In this document: positions 62,490-64,000 of the stretch, one piece after another | Layout of the letters: every line of letters starts with the position of its first letter | How positions within the stretch are numbered: the first letter of the stretch is position 1 | NCBI RefSeq assembly: GCF_000427625.1 | Contig: NZ_KE386569.1 | Coordinates: forward strand, 1,976,591 to 2,040,590 | DNA: 64,000 nt | From: Methylobacter luteus IMV-B-3098 | GTDB taxonomy: Bacteria; Pseudomonadota; Gammaproteobacteria; Methylococcales; Methylomonadaceae | Direction: 5' to 3' | Notes under the pieces: model-generated | Seen by the model: only the letters and a program-made list of their open reading frames with translations | Database searches by the model: none | What the model was told of the DNA's origin: nothing | Program-made: the position numbers and the translations under genes

Positions 62490-63455
62490 ATGAATTCTAC
62501 GTCAATAAAGGATTTTAAAATATTTTTTATCATGATCGCCGTCTTGACCTTGCCGGCAACATTAACGCTGCTGACTATTGAAAAAGCTCAAAATGTTGTT
62601 GATCCTGTGACTGGTATTTCCCCATTGGGATATACCTGGAGCCTGTTACTTTTTATTGTTCCGGCACTGACGATCATTACGTGGCTTTTTATTAATCATG
62701 ATGAGAAATTTATCCGTAAATCTTTTTGGCTGGCCTTAACCGTACTCATACCTTTGGGCTTTATTCTGGATATTTTTTTCGGGCTTAGCTTTTTTACTTT
62801 TGCAAACCATGAAGCCACACTCCAGATCTACCTGCCAGGCTTTGATTTCAACCAGATGACATGGCGAGCGGCATTGCCGATCGAAGAATTCGTTTTTTAT
62901 CTCACAGGATTTGTTACGGTTCTATTAATCTATATCTGGTGCGATGAATACTGGCTTGCCGCCTATAATGTGCCTGACTATTCTGCGGAGAGTAAAGAGA
63001 TAGAGAAAATTATGATTTTTCATCCGAAATCGCTCGCCATCGGACTGGTATTGATTCTATGCAGTATTATTTATAAGAATTTTTTTATTCATCCCTATCA
63101 AGGCGGATTTCCAGGCTATTTTATCTTTCTTGTCATCGCCAGTTTTATTCCTTCCGTTGCCTTCTTTAAGACGACTTACCGATTTATCAATTGGCGCGCT
63201 TTCAGTTCCACTTTCTTTTTCATTTTATTAATCAGTCTTCTATGGGAAGCGACATTAGCCTCGCCGTATCAATGGTGGGGATACAATCACGATCAAATGC
63301 TGGGCATAACAATCGGCGCCTGGGCATCTCTGCCCATTGAAGCTGTATTAGTATGGATGGCCGTTACCTTTACAACGGTCATTGTCTATGAGGCGATTAA
63401 AATCTGGTTATCTTCCGGCAAAGGCATTAAGAAAGCCTTCCTGGGAACAGATTGA
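62490..63455 (+). CDS. Lycopene-cyclase-domain integral membrane protein
   Basis: A 321-residue protein with about eight hydrophobic segments. It shows the paired motif of the CrtYc/CrtYd (CarR) family: RAALPIEEFVFYLTGF at about residue 126 and ASLPIEAVLVWMAVT at about residue 279. Each follows a polar loop (FDFNQMTW, YQWWGYNHDQML). The family cyclises lycopene ends, often as two small subunits; here both halves are fused. The second motif lacks the second acidic residue (LPIEA, not LPIEE), so activity is uncertain. No other carotenoid gene is adjacent in the window. Its composition is AT-rich compared with the arginine genes. Confidence 0.75.
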   Translation: MNSTSIKDFKIFFIMIAVLTLPATLTLLTIEKAQNVVDPVTGISPLGYTWSLLLFIVPALTIITWLFINHDEKFIRKSFWLALTVLIPLGFILDIFFGLSFFTFANHEATLQIYLPGFDFNQMTWRAALPIEEFVFYLTGFVTVLLIYIWCDEYWLAAYNVPDYSAESKEIEKIMIFHPKSLAIGLVLILCSIIYKNFFIHPYQGGFPGYFIFLVIASFIPSVAFFKTTYRFINWRAFSSTFFFILLISLLWEATLASPYQWWGYNHDQMLGITIGAWASLPIEAVLVWMAVTFTTVIVYEAIKIWLSSGKGIKKAFLGTD

Positions 63456-63530
63456 CAGCCATTTACATCGCCTGCGCTCGGCAAGGTGCGTACATACCAA
63501 TTTTAACATTGAAGTTGATTAGCCCGGCTT

Positions 63531-64000
63531 TCAAAAGCTCAGGCTTACCTGCCCGAATATGCTGCGCTGTACTTCTATGACGGGCATTCCTATCCCTACG
63601 GCTCGGAACTCGGCATGGCTACTGTCTAACAGATTCCTGCCGGCAAGAGAAAATTCCATATATTTCACAGGCTTCCATCCCAGGCGCACATCCATTTCCA
63701 GATAACTGTCGATTTCCCGCTCAGGAAGATTGTCCACATAACGTAAAAAAGCATCCAGCTGCACATTGTGCGGCAAGTCCATCGATGATCTGAAATTGAA
63801 TTGATGATGCGGCGATTGCCCTTCTTCGACATCTCGCAGCAGTGAAGTCTCGTCAGTATGAAGCTGAATTTGCAAATAAGAGTAACTTGTCTGCAGACGC
63901 CACCATTCTAACGCCTGCCATTGCACTGCCGTCTCCAATCCGTAGGTTTCGCCACGAGCATTGTTTCCAGATGACACGGGAAAAATAAAATGAGGAGCGG
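63531..64000 (-). CDS. TonB-dependent receptor, C-terminal part
   Basis: The frame is open to the window edge, so only the last 156 residues are seen. Beta-barrel strands alternate as in TonB receptors: ARGETYGLETAVQWQALEWW, LQTSYSYLQIQLHTDE, HHQFNFRSSMDLPHNVQLD and EFSLAGRNLLDSSHAEF. The chain ends QVSLSF with the terminal phenylalanine needed for outer-membrane assembly. The ligand (siderophore, vitamin B12, copper chelate or other) cannot be told from this part. Confidence 0.85.
   Translation of the reverse strand, partial: APHFIFPVSSGNNARGETYGLETAVQWQALEWWRLQTSYSYLQIQLHTDETSLLRDVEEGQSPHHQFNFRSSMDLPHNVQLDAFLRYVDNLPEREIDSYLEMDVRLGWKPVKYMEFSLAGRNLLDSSHAEFRAVGIGMPVIEVQRSIFGQVSLSF

Overview
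The window looks like chromosome of a Gram-negative gammaproteobacterium. Supporting genes are MlaA, RNase T, GrxD, RppH, CpdA, a two-domain ArgA, CusCBA and a TonB receptor. Together with a hopanoid-type RND transporter (HpnN-like), a carotenoid (lycopene-cyclase-type) membrane protein, a methanogen-output-domain sigma-54 regulator and a dense set of short palindromic repeats, it fits a methanotroph of the order Methylococcales. That placement is an inference: no methane oxidation gene or rRNA lies in the window.

Layout. 1-7.6 kb: the 3' part of a sigma-54 activator, then a convergent cusCBA copper/silver efflux operon whose cusBA part lies between two identical, inverted 76-bp repeats. 7.7-15.4 kb: a P2-type cation ATPase, hpnN, and a phosphate pair (PhoU-like DUF47 protein plus Pit). 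15.4-20.7 kb: an NlpE-like copper protein, Kup potassium uptake, a decayed nhaD, a CHRD protein and an IS5-family element. 20.7-29.6 kb: an rsbV-rsbW-like partner-switching pair directly upstream of NAD-glutamate dehydrogenase, divergent from putA. Together these give proline to glutamate to 2-oxoglutarate with a signalling module attached. 29.6-31.2 kb: a Fur-box-preceded bfd-bfr iron-storage pair and a redoxin.

31.2-40.2 kb is the accessory region. It holds an AT-rich orphan gene, IS982 and IS21 elements that cut a helix-turn-helix regulator and a triple-cache sensor protein, a GYD protein between two diverged repeats, and a tandem array of four related small secreted proteins of a family I do not recognise. 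The array arose by duplication of a two-gene unit including its upstream region, and one member is broken.

40.2-64 kb is mostly housekeeping: sbcDC, yfbR, rbgA, nadA, aspS, an FmdB zinc ribbon, pyrC, mlaA, rnt, grxD, argD-argF, a YgiM-like SH3 protein, ilvD, argA, cpdA, rppH and a HAD hydrolase. It ends with a lycopene-cyclase-domain protein and the 3' end of a TonB-dependent receptor. No rRNA, tRNA or CRISPR array was seen.
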